A stretch of DNA of 64,000 nt from Nocardioides sp. BP30 (GCF_029873215.1 NZ_CP123620.1:3162001-3226000); one strand, 5' to 3'. Positions 35,696 to 48,732 are shown, counted from the stretch's first letter. Made by a program: numbers and translations. The notes: generated from the sequence alone by a model not told the origin.

Positions 35696-37804
35696 CTAGG
35701 CCACCTTCCCGGTGTGGGCGGTGACGGTCGCCGTCAACGCCTCGGCACTGACGTCCCCGACCGGCAGGTGCTCGGCGTGTAGGGCCTCGGCGAGTCGCTC
35801 CGCGAGGCCGAGCCGGATCGGCCCGGACTCGGAGTCGACCACGACGGTCGTCACGCCGAGCCCGGCGACGAACCGCGCCGCCTGCAGCGAGCGTGCGACG
35901 GCCGCCCTGGGTTCGGCACCACCCGTCGCACGGCCGTCGGTGAGGACCACCAGCAGCGGGCGCAGCCGCGGGTCGCGGAGCCGCTCGCGCTGCAGCACCC
36001 GGGCGGACTCCAGCAGCCCTTCGGCGAGGGGTGTGCGGCCGCCCGCCGGGAGCTCGTCGAGCCGGGCAGCGGCGATGTCGATGGAGTACGTCGGCGGCAG
36101 GGCGACCTCGGCACTCGCCCCGCGGAACGTGACCAGGCCCACCTTGTCGCGCCGGCGGTAGGCGTCGAGCAGCAGCGACAGCACGGCCGTCTTGACCTGA
36201 CCCATCCGCTTGCGCGCGGCCATCGAGCCGCTCGCGTCGACGCAGAACAGCACGAGATTGGCCTCCCGGCCCTCCCGTACGGCGACGCGCAGGTCCTCGG
36301 CGTGCAACGCCACCCGGCTGCCGACCCGCTCCCGGCCGCTCTGCTTCCCGGCAGCGGCGAGCAGGGTCTCGACCAGGTGCAGCGACCCGGTCGGACCGTC
36401 GGGACGGCGTGCGCCGACCCGTCGGCCGGTGCTGGCGGTGGCGCGGCTGCGGCGGCCCGGCTGGCCCTCCCCCAGGCCGGCGACCTGGAGGAGCTTGGGC
36501 CGGTACGGCGTGGCGGCACGCGCCGCGGTGGTCGAGGAGGTGGCTGCGGCTCCCGGGGTGTCTCCCGGTGTCTCGCCCGGTGTCTCGCCCGGTGTCTCGG
36601 GGTCGGGGACCTGCGGCGCGTGATCCTCGGGAGCATCCTGCTCGCCGGCACCGTCCTGCTCGCCGGGAGCATCCTGCGTGCTCGATGTCGCCGCCGGATC
36701 CTCGGGCGCGTCACCGTCGGGACCATCGGGGGCCGGGGGCGGCTCGGGCGGCAGCTCGTCCTCTCCGAGGATCCGATCGAGCAGCTCCTCGTCGAGCCCG
36801 GGAGCGTCGAACGGGTTGCGGCGCCGACGGTGCGGCAGCGCGAGCAGCGCGGCTCGACGGATGTCGGCCTTCGTCACCTCGCTCCGGCCTGACCAGGCGG
36901 CGTGCGCGACGGCGGTCCGGGCGGTGACGATGTCGGCACGCAGCCCGTCGACCTCGAACGCCGCGCACACCTCGGCGATCGTGAGCAGCGCGGCCTCGCC
37001 CAGCTGCACCGACGCCAGCCGCGACCGGGCGTCGGCGACGCGGGACCGCAGCTCCTCGTCGGCCGCCGCGTACCGCTCGGCGAACGCGGCGGGGTCGGCG
37101 TCGTAGGCCATCCGCCGGCGCACCACCTCCACCCGGAGCGCCGGATCGCGCGGCGCCGCGACCTCGACGGTGAGTCCGAACCGGTCGAGCAGCTGCGGGC
37201 GCAGCTCACCCTCCTCCGGGTTCATGGTGCCGATCAGCACGAAGCGAGCGGCGTACTCGACCGAGACGCCGTCCCGCTCGACGCTGACCCGACCCATCGC
37301 GGCCGCATCCAGGAGCAGGTCGACGAGGTGGTCGTGCAGCAGGTTGACCTCGTCGACGTAGAGCAGGCCCCGGTGGGCACGCGCGAGCAGGCCGGGCTCG
37401 TACTCCACCTTGCCGTGCGAGAGCGCGCGCTCCAGGTGCAGCGATCCGAGCACGCGGTCCTCGGTGGCGCCGACCGGCAGCTCCACCAGGCGCACGGGCC
37501 GGGTCTCGACCCTCGAGGCGGCGCCGAAGGCGCCGTCCGGGGAGACAGCGTCGGCATCGGCGGGGTCGATGGAGAAGCGGTCCCCGGCGTAGACCCGCAC
37601 CGGCGGCAGGACGCTGGCCAGGGCCCGCACCGTCGTCGACTTCGCGGTGCCCTTCTCACCCCGCACCAGGACGCCACCGATCTCCGGGGAGATCGAGGTG
37701 AGGAGCAGCGCGAGACCCATGTCGTCGAGGCCTGCGGAGGCCGGCCCGTCGGGCTCGCCCGGCGCGCAGCCGAGGACAGCAGAAAAGGGATAGTGCACCG
37801 GCAT
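35696..37804 (-). CDS. ChlID-like AAA+/VWA chelatase partner (putative cobaltochelatase ATPase)
   Basis: A 702-residue fusion of the two motor subunits of a class I chelatase. The AAA+ module (about 1-330) has Walker A in VRGEKGTAKSTTVRAL near residue 48 and Walker B in HRGLLYVDEVNLLHDHL near 145. An acidic Pro-rich linker with ETPG repeats (about 370-450) leads to a VWA domain whose MIDAS motif is FCVDASGSMAARKR near residue 525. Being first in a B12-riboswitch operon, with no CobS/CobT chelatase subunits in view, it is the likely ATPase partner of CobN. Confidence 0.92.
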   Translation of the reverse strand: MPVHYPFSAVLGCAPGEPDGPASAGLDDMGLALLLTSISPEIGGVLVRGEKGTAKSTTVRALASVLPPVRVYAGDRFSIDPADADAVSPDGAFGAASRVETRPVRLVELPVGATEDRVLGSLHLERALSHGKVEYEPGLLARAHRGLLYVDEVNLLHDHLVDLLLDAAAMGRVSVERDGVSVEYAARFVLIGTMNPEEGELRPQLLDRFGLTVEVAAPRDPALRVEVVRRRMAYDADPAAFAERYAAADEELRSRVADARSRLASVQLGEAALLTIAEVCAAFEVDGLRADIVTARTAVAHAAWSGRSEVTKADIRRAALLALPHRRRRNPFDAPGLDEELLDRILGEDELPPEPPPAPDGPDGDAPEDPAATSSTQDAPGEQDGAGEQDAPEDHAPQVPDPETPGETPGETPGDTPGAAATSSTTAARAATPYRPKLLQVAGLGEGQPGRRSRATASTGRRVGARRPDGPTGSLHLVETLLAAAGKQSGRERVGSRVALHAEDLRVAVREGREANLVLFCVDASGSMAARKRMGQVKTAVLSLLLDAYRRRDKVGLVTFRGASAEVALPPTYSIDIAAARLDELPAGGRTPLAEGLLESARVLQRERLRDPRLRPLLVVLTDGRATGGAEPRAAVARSLQAARFVAGLGVTTVVVDSESGPIRLGLAERLAEALHAEHLPVGDVSAEALTATVTAHTGKVA

Positions 37805-37844
37805 TGAGGCTCCCGCTCGCTCGCCATGGTCGTGGGCTGACGCG

Positions 37845-38000
37845 AGGCCGGTCTTCGGACTCACCCGGTCCCACTCATCGAGTGGGCCGGACTCACCGCA
37901 GCGGGCCTGTGCCGGAATCTCACCGGCTTCCCAGATTCTCCCCGCCGGTCTTCGCCACCGTTTCCGAAGGCTGGGCCGTAGGGGCACCTCGTGCCGGGCC
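37845..38000 (-). ncRNA. Cobalamin riboswitch leading the ChlID-cobD operon
   Basis: On the minus strand the aptamer reads GGGAAGCCGGTGAGATTCCG, then GGCCCGCTGCGGTGAGTCCG, an extra stem (CCCACTCGATGAGTGGG) and the 3' segment GTCCGAAGACCGGCC. It lies about 45 bases before the ChlID ATG and is divergent from cobL. Confidence 0.93.
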
Positions 38001-38020
38001 TCACGATAGCGTCTGAGCCC

Positions 38021-39253
38021 ATGTCCTCCGCCACCCCGTCGCCTGCCGGACGTCCGGTCGCGGTCGTGGGCGTCACCGCCGACGGCGACCTCGCCGATCC
38101 GGAGCTGGTCGCCCGGGCCGGCGTGGTCATCGGCGGCGCGCGCCACCTGGCGATGCTCCCGCCCGCCTCCGCGGCTGCGCCCGGGCAGGTCCGGGTGCCC
38201 TATCCCTCGCCCCTGCGAGCGGGACTCCCGGCGCTCCTGGAGGAGCACGCCGAGGCCGACGTGGTGGCCCTGGCCTCCGGCGACCCGCTCGTCTCCGGGA
38301 TCGCCGGCACCCTGATCGACCTGCTCGGCACCGACCGCGTGCAGGTGCACCCGGCCCTCTCCTCGATCGCGCTCGCCCGCGCCCGGATGGGCTGGCCGGC
38401 CGAGTCGTGCACGGTCGTCAGCCTGGTCGGTCGCGACCCCGCCCTGGTGCTGCGCGAACTGGCCCCGGGTCGCCGCATCCTGGTGCTCAGCTCGGACCAG
38501 CACACGCCGCACCGGGTCGGCGAGCTCCTGACCCGGGCCGGCTACGGCGAGTCGCTCCTCGACGTGCTCGGCGACCTCGGCACGTTGCAGGAGACCCGCT
38601 CGTGGTCGGTCGCGCACAACTGGGCCCAGTCACCGCCCTCCCACACGCCGCGGCTCAACGTCATCGCGATCAGCTGTGCGGGTCCCCTGGCCGCGGGCTG
38701 GGTAGCGGGCCTGCCGGACGAGGCGTTCGAGCATGACGGTCAGCTCACCAAGCGCGATCTGCGCGCCTCCGCGCTGGCGCGGCTCATGCCGGTGCCGGGT
38801 CAGCTGCTGTGGGACGTCGGCGCGGGAGCCGGCTCGGTGGGGATCGAGTGGATGCGGGCGCACCGCACCTGCCGGACCGTCGCGGTCGAGGCCGATCCCG
38901 GACGGGCCGAGCGGATCGCGGGCAACGCGGCGCGCCTCGGCGTACCCGGCCTGGAGGTCGTCGTCGGTCGTGCGCCCGATGCGCTGGTCGACCTGCCCGC
39001 GCCGGACGCGATCTTCGTCGGGGGCGGCGCCACCCGCGCCGGCGTGCTCGAGGCCTGCGTGGCGGCGTTGCGACCCGGCGGACGCCTGGTCGTGCACGGC
39101 GTGACCCTGGAGACCGAGGCGCTGCTGGCGGGGCACCATCGCGAACGGGGCGGCGAGCTGACCCGGATCTCGGTGGAGCAGGTCGACGCGATCGGCACCT
39201 TCCGCGGCTGGGCACCGCTGCGCACGGTGACCCAGTGGGCGCTGACCCGCTGA
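38021..39253 (+). CDS. cobL: Precorrin-6B C5,15-methyltransferase (CbiE-CbiT fusion)
   Basis: A 410-residue bifunctional enzyme. The N-terminal CbiE-type domain (VAVVGVTADGDLADPEL, then VVALASGDPLVSGIAGTL near residue 87) methylates one position. The C-terminal Rossmann methyltransferase (LTKRDLRASALARLMPVPGQ near 243, LLWDVGAGAGSVGIEW near 265) methylates and decarboxylates at C-12 of precorrin-6B. The ATG at 38021 is chosen; an upstream GTG at 37991 falls in the divergent leader. It is the only cob gene here not behind an obvious riboswitch. Confidence 0.94.
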   Translation: MSSATPSPAGRPVAVVGVTADGDLADPELVARAGVVIGGARHLAMLPPASAAAPGQVRVPYPSPLRAGLPALLEEHAEADVVALASGDPLVSGIAGTLIDLLGTDRVQVHPALSSIALARARMGWPAESCTVVSLVGRDPALVLRELAPGRRILVLSSDQHTPHRVGELLTRAGYGESLLDVLGDLGTLQETRSWSVAHNWAQSPPSHTPRLNVIAISCAGPLAAGWVAGLPDEAFEHDGQLTKRDLRASALARLMPVPGQLLWDVGAGAGSVGIEWMRAHRTCRTVAVEADPGRAERIAGNAARLGVPGLEVVVGRAPDALVDLPAPDAIFVGGGATRAGVLEACVAALRPGGRLVVHGVTLETEALLAGHHRERGGELTRISVEQVDAIGTFRGWAPLRTVTQWALTR

Positions 39254-39297
39254 CGGCAAGGATGACGGCGGGGCTCCCCGTGGCGCTGAACGGCTGT

Positions 39298-39918
39298 TCA
39301 GCCGCCGTACCGCTCCTGGTGCAGGACCGACGCGAGCGGCGAGCGGTGCCGCCAGCCGTGGCGCTCCAGGTCCGGTACGTCGGGCAGGTCGGCGACCGGA
39401 CCGACGCACAGCCACGCGACCGGCCGGACGTGCTCGGGCATCCCCACCAGCGAACGCAGGAACTCCTCCCGGTAGAACGACACCCAGCCGACACCGACGC
39501 CCTCGGCGGTGGCGGCCAGCCACAGGTTCTCGATGGCACAGACCGCCGAGTACAGGCCGGCGTCCGCGATCGCATGCCGCCCCAGCACGTTCGGCCCCCC
39601 GCGGGTGGGGTCGTAGCCCACCACCACGCCCAGCCCCGACTCGCGGATCCCCTCGATCTTGATCCGGTCGAAGGTCTCGGCCCGCTCGCCGCTCAGCGTC
39701 GCGGCGAACGTCTCGCGCTCCTGGGCCACATGCGTCGCGAACGCCTCGAGCGTCTGGGGCGAGCGCACCAGCACGAAGTCCCACGGCTGGCTCATCCCCA
39801 CGCTCGGCGCGCAGTGCGCGGCCGAGAGCAGCCGCGCCAGGACGTCGTCGGCGATCGGCTCGCCGGTGAACTCCCGGCGGGTGTCGCGGCGGCGGTTGAT
39901 GGCGTCGTAGAGCTCCAT
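39298..39918 (-). CDS. bluB: 5,6-Dimethylbenzimidazole synthase BluB
   Basis: Destroys reduced FMN with O2 to make 5,6-dimethylbenzimidazole, the lower ligand. The 206-residue nitroreductase-like protein has RRRDTRREFTGEPI near residue 9, HCAPSVGMSQPWDFVLV near 35 and AEGVGVGWVSFYRE near 140, matching BluB rather than generic nitroreductases. It ends the third cob operon; its ATG shares a base with the cobM stop (TGATG). Its presence means the organism can make its own DMB aerobically. Confidence 0.94.
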   Translation of the reverse strand: MELYDAINRRRDTRREFTGEPIADDVLARLLSAAHCAPSVGMSQPWDFVLVRSPQTLEAFATHVAQERETFAATLSGERAETFDRIKIEGIRESGLGVVVGYDPTRGGPNVLGRHAIADAGLYSAVCAIENLWLAATAEGVGVGWVSFYREEFLRSLVGMPEHVRPVAWLCVGPVADLPDVPDLERHGWRHRSPLASVLHQERYGG

Positions 39919-40685
39919 CAGTGCTGCCGCCCCCGCTTCGCGGTCCGGTCGCGCGTCGCGTCGTAGAGGTAGGACTCCCCACCGTCGCGGTCGAGCGCGC
40001 GGCCGACCATGATCACGGCCGCCTGCCGCAGGCCGGCGGCCTCGACCTGGTCGGCGATCGTCGCGACGGTGCCTCGCAGCACCAGCTCCCCGGGTTGGCT
40101 CGCGCGGTGGACGACCAGCACCGGGCAGCCCTCGCCGTACTCCCCCACGAGCTCGGCCATCAGCTGGCGGACCCGGGTGATCGAGAGGTGCAGCACGAGG
40201 GTGGAGCGGGTGGCGGCGAAGGCCGCGAGCGCCTCGGTCTGCGGCATCGCCGTCGACCGCGCCTGCGTCCGGGTCAGGACGACCGACTGCGCGACCAGCG
40301 GCACCGTCAGCTCGGCCCCCACCCGGGCGGCGGCGGCGGCGTAGGCCGGGACGCCGGGCGTGACGTCCCAGGGCACGCCGGCGGCGTCCAGGCGCCGGGT
40401 CTGCTCCTGCAGCGCGGAGTAGAGCGACGGGTCGCCAGAGGTCAGCCGGACGACCGTGCGTCCCTCGCCGACCGCGGCGACCATCCGCTCGGTCATCGCG
40501 TCCAGGTCCAGGTCCTGGGTGTCGACCAGGCGGGCTCGGGCTCCGGCGTGGGTGAGCACCTCCGGATCCAGGTAGGTGCCCGGGTAGAGCACCACCTCCG
40601 CCTGCGCCAGCAGCCGGGTCGCCCGGACGGTGAGCAGGTCGGCGGCCCCGGGACCCGCGCCGACGAAGTGGACGATGCCCGTCAC
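39918..40685 (-). CDS. cobM: Precorrin-4 C11-methyltransferase
   Basis: SAM-dependent methylation of precorrin-4 at C-11. The 255-residue enzyme starts at GTG, which overlaps the cobIJ stop (GTGA). It has the motifs VHFVGAGPGAADLLTVRA, VLYPGTYLDPEVL near residue 34, VRLTSGDPSLYSALQEQ near 80 and VTPGVPAYAAAAA near 107. It belongs to the tetrapyrrole methylase family and fits CobM/CbiF. Confidence 0.94.
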   Translation of the reverse strand: MTGIVHFVGAGPGAADLLTVRATRLLAQAEVVLYPGTYLDPEVLTHAGARARLVDTQDLDLDAMTERMVAAVGEGRTVVRLTSGDPSLYSALQEQTRRLDAAGVPWDVTPGVPAYAAAAARVGAELTVPLVAQSVVLTRTQARSTAMPQTEALAAFAATRSTLVLHLSITRVRQLMAELVGEYGEGCPVLVVHRASQPGELVLRGTVATIADQVEAAGLRQAAVIMVGRALDRDGGESYLYDATRDRTAKRGRQH

Positions 40686-42253
40686 CGCACGTACCTCGGC
40701 GTCCACACCTGACCGGCGCTCGTCACGCGGGTCGAGGAGGCGCCGACGATCAGCAGGCACTTCATGTCGATGCGGTCGGGATCCAGCTCGGCGAGCGTGG
40801 TGACGCTCAGCGACTCCTCGGCCCGGCCGACGTCGCGGCCCACGACGACGACCGTCTCGGGCTTGCGGTGGTCCAGCAGGACCTCCCGCAGCCGAGCCAC
40901 CTGCGTCGTGCGCGAGCGCGAGGCCGGGTTGTAGACGGCCAGCACGAGATCCGCCTCGGCGATCGCCCGCAGCCGCCGCTCCACCACCTCCCACGGCTTG
41001 AGCCGGTCGGAGAGCGAGACGACGGCGAAGTCGGCACCGATCGGCGCTCCGGCGCGGGCGGCGACGGCCTGGACCGCGCTCACGCCGGGCAGCACCCGCA
41101 CCGGTACGGCGGCACGCCCCGCGCGCTGATCGTCCTCGACGGCCTCGAAGACCGCCGCGGCCATGCCGAAGACTCCGGCGTCGCCACCGGAGACCACCGC
41201 CACCCGCTCGCCGGCACGGGCGAGATCCAGCGCGAACCGGGCCCGGTCCACCTCGACGGTGTTGCCGGAGGCGTGCCGCTGCAGGCCGGCGCGCTGCGGG
41301 ACACGAGCGACGTACGGCGCGTAGCCGACGACGTGCTCGACCTCCGCCAGGGCGGCGCTCGCCTCGGGGGTCAGCCAGCCGTCGGGCCCGGGCCCCAGTC
41401 CGATCACCAGCAGCTCGGCTCGCCGGTCCGGCGCCGTTCCGGGGCCGTCGGAGGGCTCGGGCACCTCGCTCAGCTCGGCTCTCGCGCTCGACTCGGCTGA
41501 AGCGCGCAGCCGCCCCGTGTCCGCCCGCGGCGCGCTGTCGCCGGGCACCACGATGAGGGAGAAGTACGGCACCGACTCCGGGTCCACGTCGGCGACCGGC
41601 AGCCACCGCTCCTCGGGCTGCGAGGCGCGCTCGACGTACCACGAGCCGTCGAGCCTGCCCGCAGCCGCCAGCGCACGCCGGACGGCGGGGAACCTCCGGC
41701 CCAGCTTCATCACGATGGCGCCGTCGGTGTCGGCCAGCCGGCGGGCCAGTTCGGGCTCGGGCAGCGTGCCCGGCAGCACCGTCAACACGTCGGTCTGCCG
41801 CACGAGTGGAGCGGAGACCGCCGCTGTGGCGGCCGCGAAGGACGGCACCCCCGGGACGACGGCCGTGTCGTAGAGATCGTTGAACCGGTCGTGCAGGTAC
41901 ATCGAGGAGCCGTAGAAGAGCGGGTCGCCCTCGGCGAGCAGCACCACGTCGCGCCCGGCGTCCAGGTGCACCGCGAGCCGCACCGCGCAGGCCTCGTAGA
42001 AATCGGCCAGCGCGCCGACGTACCCGCCCGGGTGATCGGTCGTGCCGGTCGTCACCGGGTAGCGCAGCTCCTCCTCGATCGCCCCCGCCGGGATGAGCCC
42101 CGCCGCGATGCGCCGGGCGTGCGACTGCTTGCGCACGCCTGCGTGGTAGGCCACGACGTCGGCCGTGCCGATCAGCCGAGCGGCCTTGAGGGTGATCAGC
42201 TCGGGGTCGCCGGGACCGATGCCGACGACGGTGAAGGTGCCGGGCGCGCTCAC
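40682..42253 (-). CDS. cobIJ: CobI-CobJ fusion methyltransferase
   Basis: A 523-residue fusion of two tetrapyrrole methylases. The N-terminal half is precorrin-2 C20-methyltransferase (FTVVGIGPGDPELITLKAAR, VLLAEGDPLFYGSSMYL near 100). After an acidic linker (about 245-275) the C-terminal half is precorrin-3B C17-methyltransferase (LLVIGLGPGPDGWLTPEA, VVSGGDAGVFGMAAAV near 350, AVYNPASRSRTTQVARL near 440). The same fusion is known from mycobacteria. It joins the reactions on either side of the CobG step; CobG is encoded two genes upstream. Confidence 0.94.
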   Translation of the reverse strand: MSAPGTFTVVGIGPGDPELITLKAARLIGTADVVAYHAGVRKQSHARRIAAGLIPAGAIEEELRYPVTTGTTDHPGGYVGALADFYEACAVRLAVHLDAGRDVVLLAEGDPLFYGSSMYLHDRFNDLYDTAVVPGVPSFAAATAAVSAPLVRQTDVLTVLPGTLPEPELARRLADTDGAIVMKLGRRFPAVRRALAAAGRLDGSWYVERASQPEERWLPVADVDPESVPYFSLIVVPGDSAPRADTGRLRASAESSARAELSEVPEPSDGPGTAPDRRAELLVIGLGPGPDGWLTPEASAALAEVEHVVGYAPYVARVPQRAGLQRHASGNTVEVDRARFALDLARAGERVAVVSGGDAGVFGMAAAVFEAVEDDQRAGRAAVPVRVLPGVSAVQAVAARAGAPIGADFAVVSLSDRLKPWEVVERRLRAIAEADLVLAVYNPASRSRTTQVARLREVLLDHRKPETVVVVGRDVGRAEESLSVTTLAELDPDRIDMKCLLIVGASSTRVTSAGQVWTPRYVR

Positions 42254-42930
42254 TCCGCCTCCTGGGCCAGGGCGTTGAGCGCCGAGGAGGTCATCGCCGA
42301 GCCGCCGCGCCGGCCGCGGACGGTGACATAGGGGATGTCGATACCGTCGTCGGCCAGGGCGATCAGCGCCTCCTTGGACTCCGCGGCCCCGATGAAGCCG
42401 ACCGGGCAACCGACGATCGCGGCCGGGCGGGGGCCGCCGTCGCGGAGCAGCTCGAGCAGGTGGAAGAGCGCCGTCGGCGCGTTGCCGATGGCGACCACGG
42501 CACCGTCGAGCAGCGGCTCCCACAGGGAGACCGCTGCAGCGGTCCGGGTGGTCCCCCACTGCTGCGCGAGCACCGGCACCCGCGGATCGCCGAGGAAGCA
42601 GCGCACCTCGTTGTCGGCGGGCAGCCGGCTGCGGGTGACGCCGGTGGCGACCATGGTGGCGTCGCACAGGATCGGTGCGCCTGCCTCCAGGGCGCCGCGT
42701 GCGGCGGCCACCAGGCCCGGGTGGATGGCCAGGTCGCGGACCAGGTCGACCTGCCCACTGCCGTGGATCATCCGCACCGCCAGCCGCTCCGCGTCCGCGG
42801 GCACGCCCGACAGGTCGGCCTCCCGCCGGATGGTGGCGAAGGAGTCGACGTAGATGTCGGCCCCGATCGTGACGTAGTCGTAGTGCCGACGCGGGCGTCG
42901 TACCGCCACGGTGGGGTCGTCGAGGGTCAT
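42250..42930 (-). CDS. cobH: Precorrin-8X methylmutase
   Basis: Moves a methyl group from C-11 to C-12 to form hydrogenobyrinic acid. The 226-residue protein carries the catalytic histidine in RMIHGSGQVDLVRDL near residue 55, plus APILCDATMVATGVTRSRL near 85 and AIVGCPVGFIGAAESKEAL near 170. Its ATG overlaps the cobG stop and its stop overlaps the cobIJ GTG. Confidence 0.95.
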   Translation of the reverse strand: MTLDDPTVAVRRPRRHYDYVTIGADIYVDSFATIRREADLSGVPADAERLAVRMIHGSGQVDLVRDLAIHPGLVAAARGALEAGAPILCDATMVATGVTRSRLPADNEVRCFLGDPRVPVLAQQWGTTRTAAAVSLWEPLLDGAVVAIGNAPTALFHLLELLRDGGPRPAAIVGCPVGFIGAAESKEALIALADDGIDIPYVTVRGRRGGSAMTSSALNALAQEAE

Positions 42931-43817
42931 CGGTCCTCCTCGGGTTCGGGAACGAGGACGCCGCGCCACGGCGTCACCACCAGCTCGTCGGAACGGTCGC
43001 GGAGCTCGGCGGCGAGCGCCGGCTCCACCCCGGTCGGTACGCCGACGTGGACGCCGCCGGCCACCCGCCCGAAGGGCAGCGCCGGCGAGGGCGCCGGGAG
43101 ACGTGGATCGGCGGGTGACGCGGGACCCAGCGGCGCCGAGAGCTCGGGGACGTGCCAGGCCGCCTCGGGTCCCTCACCGCGCCCCGCCATGAAGGCCGTG
43201 GCGAGCTCGACCAGCGCCGCGGCTGCCGCCTCGAGCGGCACCACCGGCCCCCAGCCCTCCCCGATCCGCAGCTGGGCCTCGCCCGCCGAGAGCACCACCA
43301 GACCGAGGTCGGCGGATCGGTCCAGGAGGTCGCCGCGACCGTCGTCGAGCACGAACAGGAAGCGTCCTGGCAGACCAGCCAGCAGCGGGTCGGCGCACAC
43401 CAGCCGGTCCAGGTCGGCTGCCAGCGGGCGCAGGTCCGCCCGTCCCCCGGCCAGGCCGGTCTGCGGCGAGACCAGCACGTTGCGCGCCAGCTCGTGGCTG
43501 CGCGAGGGGAGCAGGCCGGTGGCCTCGATCGCCGTCACGACCTCGGCAGGCAGCGCGGCCCCCGGCGAGGCCTCGGACGAGGCCCCGGAGGGGACACCGG
43601 AGGGGGCGGCGACGGCGGGCAGCGCCCGAAGCTGGAGGTTGGCGCGGGAGGTCAGGTGGACGCGCCCGTCGCCGTACTCGCGGGCGACGGCGCACAGCGC
43701 CGTCAGCGTCGAGGACGCGAGCCTGCCGCCGACGAGCCGCAGCCGGACCAGCAGGCCGTCGTCGGCGCGCCAGGGTCGCAGCACCCCGGGGCAGCGATCG
43801 GGACGAGTGCGGAGCAC
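42927..43817 (-). CDS. cobG: CobG-like precorrin-3B synthase (short, cluster cysteines not evident)
   Basis: The context and the ferredoxin-nitrite/sulphite reductase motif HLTSRANLQLRALP (residues about 54-67) with SRSHELARNVLVSP (105-118) identify CobG, which makes the ring-contraction lactone from precorrin-3A with O2. The GTG at 43817 is chosen because GAAGGAC lies 6-8 bases upstream; longer frames run back through the riboswitch. At 296 residues it is much shorter than Pseudomonas CobG (about 460). Only Cys9, Cys42 and Cys141 are present, so the paired cysteines of a [4Fe-4S] siroheme-type site are not seen. Confidence 0.85.
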   Translation of the reverse strand: MLRTRPDRCPGVLRPWRADDGLLVRLRLVGGRLASSTLTALCAVAREYGDGRVHLTSRANLQLRALPAVAAPSGVPSGASSEASPGAALPAEVVTAIEATGLLPSRSHELARNVLVSPQTGLAGGRADLRPLAADLDRLVCADPLLAGLPGRFLFVLDDGRGDLLDRSADLGLVVLSAGEAQLRIGEGWGPVVPLEAAAAALVELATAFMAGRGEGPEAAWHVPELSAPLGPASPADPRLPAPSPALPFGRVAGGVHVGVPTGVEPALAAELRDRSDELVVTPWRGVLVPEPEEDR

Positions 43818-43884
43818 GGTGGCGGTCCTTCGGTCAGGGAGCCCGTACGCGGGGCCCGCGGATGACCCGGCGGCGGGTGCCGCT

Positions 43885-44060
43885 AGGGCCAGCAGGTCTT
43901 CGGACTCGGGATCATCCGGCACGGAGCGCCTTCCCGGCCGGGCCTCTCGACCCGATCAGTGGCATGCTGCCCCGCCCGTCACCCTCACCGCTGCGCGTCA
44001 GTCCCGGAGTCGCACCGGGTTCCCTGACTCCACGAGGTGGAGCACGACTGGCGGCCCGAG
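43885..44060 (-). ncRNA. Cobalamin riboswitch leading cobG-bluB
   Basis: On the minus strand: GGAGTCAGGGAACCCGGTGC then GACTCCGGGACTGACGCGCAGC, GGTGAGGGTGACGGGCGG, and a 3' CGAGTCCGAAGACCTGCTGG box. The aptamer ends about 70 bases before the chosen cobG GTG. The apparent coding frame through this stretch is discarded. Confidence 0.92.
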
Positions 44061-44121
44061 ACTACCCGCATCCGGCGGCGATGCGACCCCGGACCCGGAC
44101 AAGACCTGCCATGCTGATCAC

Positions 44122-44817
44122 ATGCGTCTCATCCGTCACATCGCGCTGGCCGCCGCCGCCGTCGCCCTGACCGGCTGCGGGCTCAACTCCACGAGCGCCG
44201 ACAGCCCCACGAGCGACACGCCCGGCCCGAGCGGCACCAGCGACACGAGCGGCACAGGCAGTGCAGACGGCGCGGGCGGCACGGCGACGTCCCCCGCGCC
44301 GCCCGCCAGCACGCCGGCCGCCGAGCAGTCCACGCCGAGCCGGACCGCGACCCCCACCCCGAACGGGACCGCCACCTCGCGGGCGGCGACCTCGCCGCCG
44401 GTGGTCACCTACACCGACAAGACCGGCCTGCTCCAGCTCCCGGTGTCCAACGCCTCCATCCCCGACGCACCCGCGGGGCTGCGCGACTTCGCCCGGCTCC
44501 AGCTCAGGCAGATGTGGCACGACCAGTTCCAGAACGACCCGGGCTGCGAGGGCATCGGCCAGGTCCGGCTCAAGCGGGCCAGCATCGCGGCGGCGTACGT
44601 CCAGGTGAGCTGGGGCGCGACGACGCCGACCTGCCCGCAGTACGCCGGCAACCCGAGCGGCTGGCAGGTCTGGTCCGACGACGCCGGTCACTGGTCGGTG
44701 GCGCTCGACGGGGAGGGCACCGCCGCCTGCGCGGACCTGGTCGCCCACGCCATCCCGCGCTCGATCTACCCCACCTGCTCCGACGGCTCGAAGAAGGTCG
44801 CCAACCCCGTGACCTGA
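44122..44817 (+). CDS. Lipoprotein of unknown function
   Basis: A 231-residue predicted lipoprotein: the signal segment IALAAAAVALTGC ends in a lipobox with Cys19. About 75 residues of Ser/Thr/Pro/Gly-rich linker follow. The C-terminal domain (about 95-231) has four cysteines that may form disulphides (DPGCEG, TPTCPQ, TAACAD, YPTCSD). I do not recognise a family. It is monocistronic between the cobG leader and kgd. Confidence 0.8.
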   Translation: MRLIRHIALAAAAVALTGCGLNSTSADSPTSDTPGPSGTSDTSGTGSADGAGGTATSPAPPASTPAAEQSTPSRTATPTPNGTATSRAATSPPVVTYTDKTGLLQLPVSNASIPDAPAGLRDFARLQLRQMWHDQFQNDPGCEGIGQVRLKRASIAAAYVQVSWGATTPTCPQYAGNPSGWQVWSDDAGHWSVALDGEGTAACADLVAHAIPRSIYPTCSDGSKKVANPVT

Positions 44818-44982
44818 GCCATCGCAGGAGGCCCTTTCGACCCGCGGCGACACGCCGGGGTGTGGTCCTCACAACACGCGGGCTCAAAGTCCGACCCGGC
44901 CCGAGCATTTGGGACCTCCGGGGACTAGCCTTGAGCCCCGGAAGTCATCCAACGCGCGCATCCGGAAGAGGCGAGCCAAGCC

Positions 44983-48726
<3,744 letters not shown>

Positions 48727-48732
48727 GCAACG

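Noticed and set aside
39286-39301. CTGAAC-GGCT-GTTCAG hairpin at the cobL/bluB junction
   Set aside because: Only six base pairs and it overlaps the bluB stop; too weak to call as a terminator.
43818-43922. An apparent 35-codon N-terminal extension of CobG
   Set aside because: The sequence includes the 3' box of the cobalamin riboswitch, and a good ribosome site precedes the GTG at 43817.
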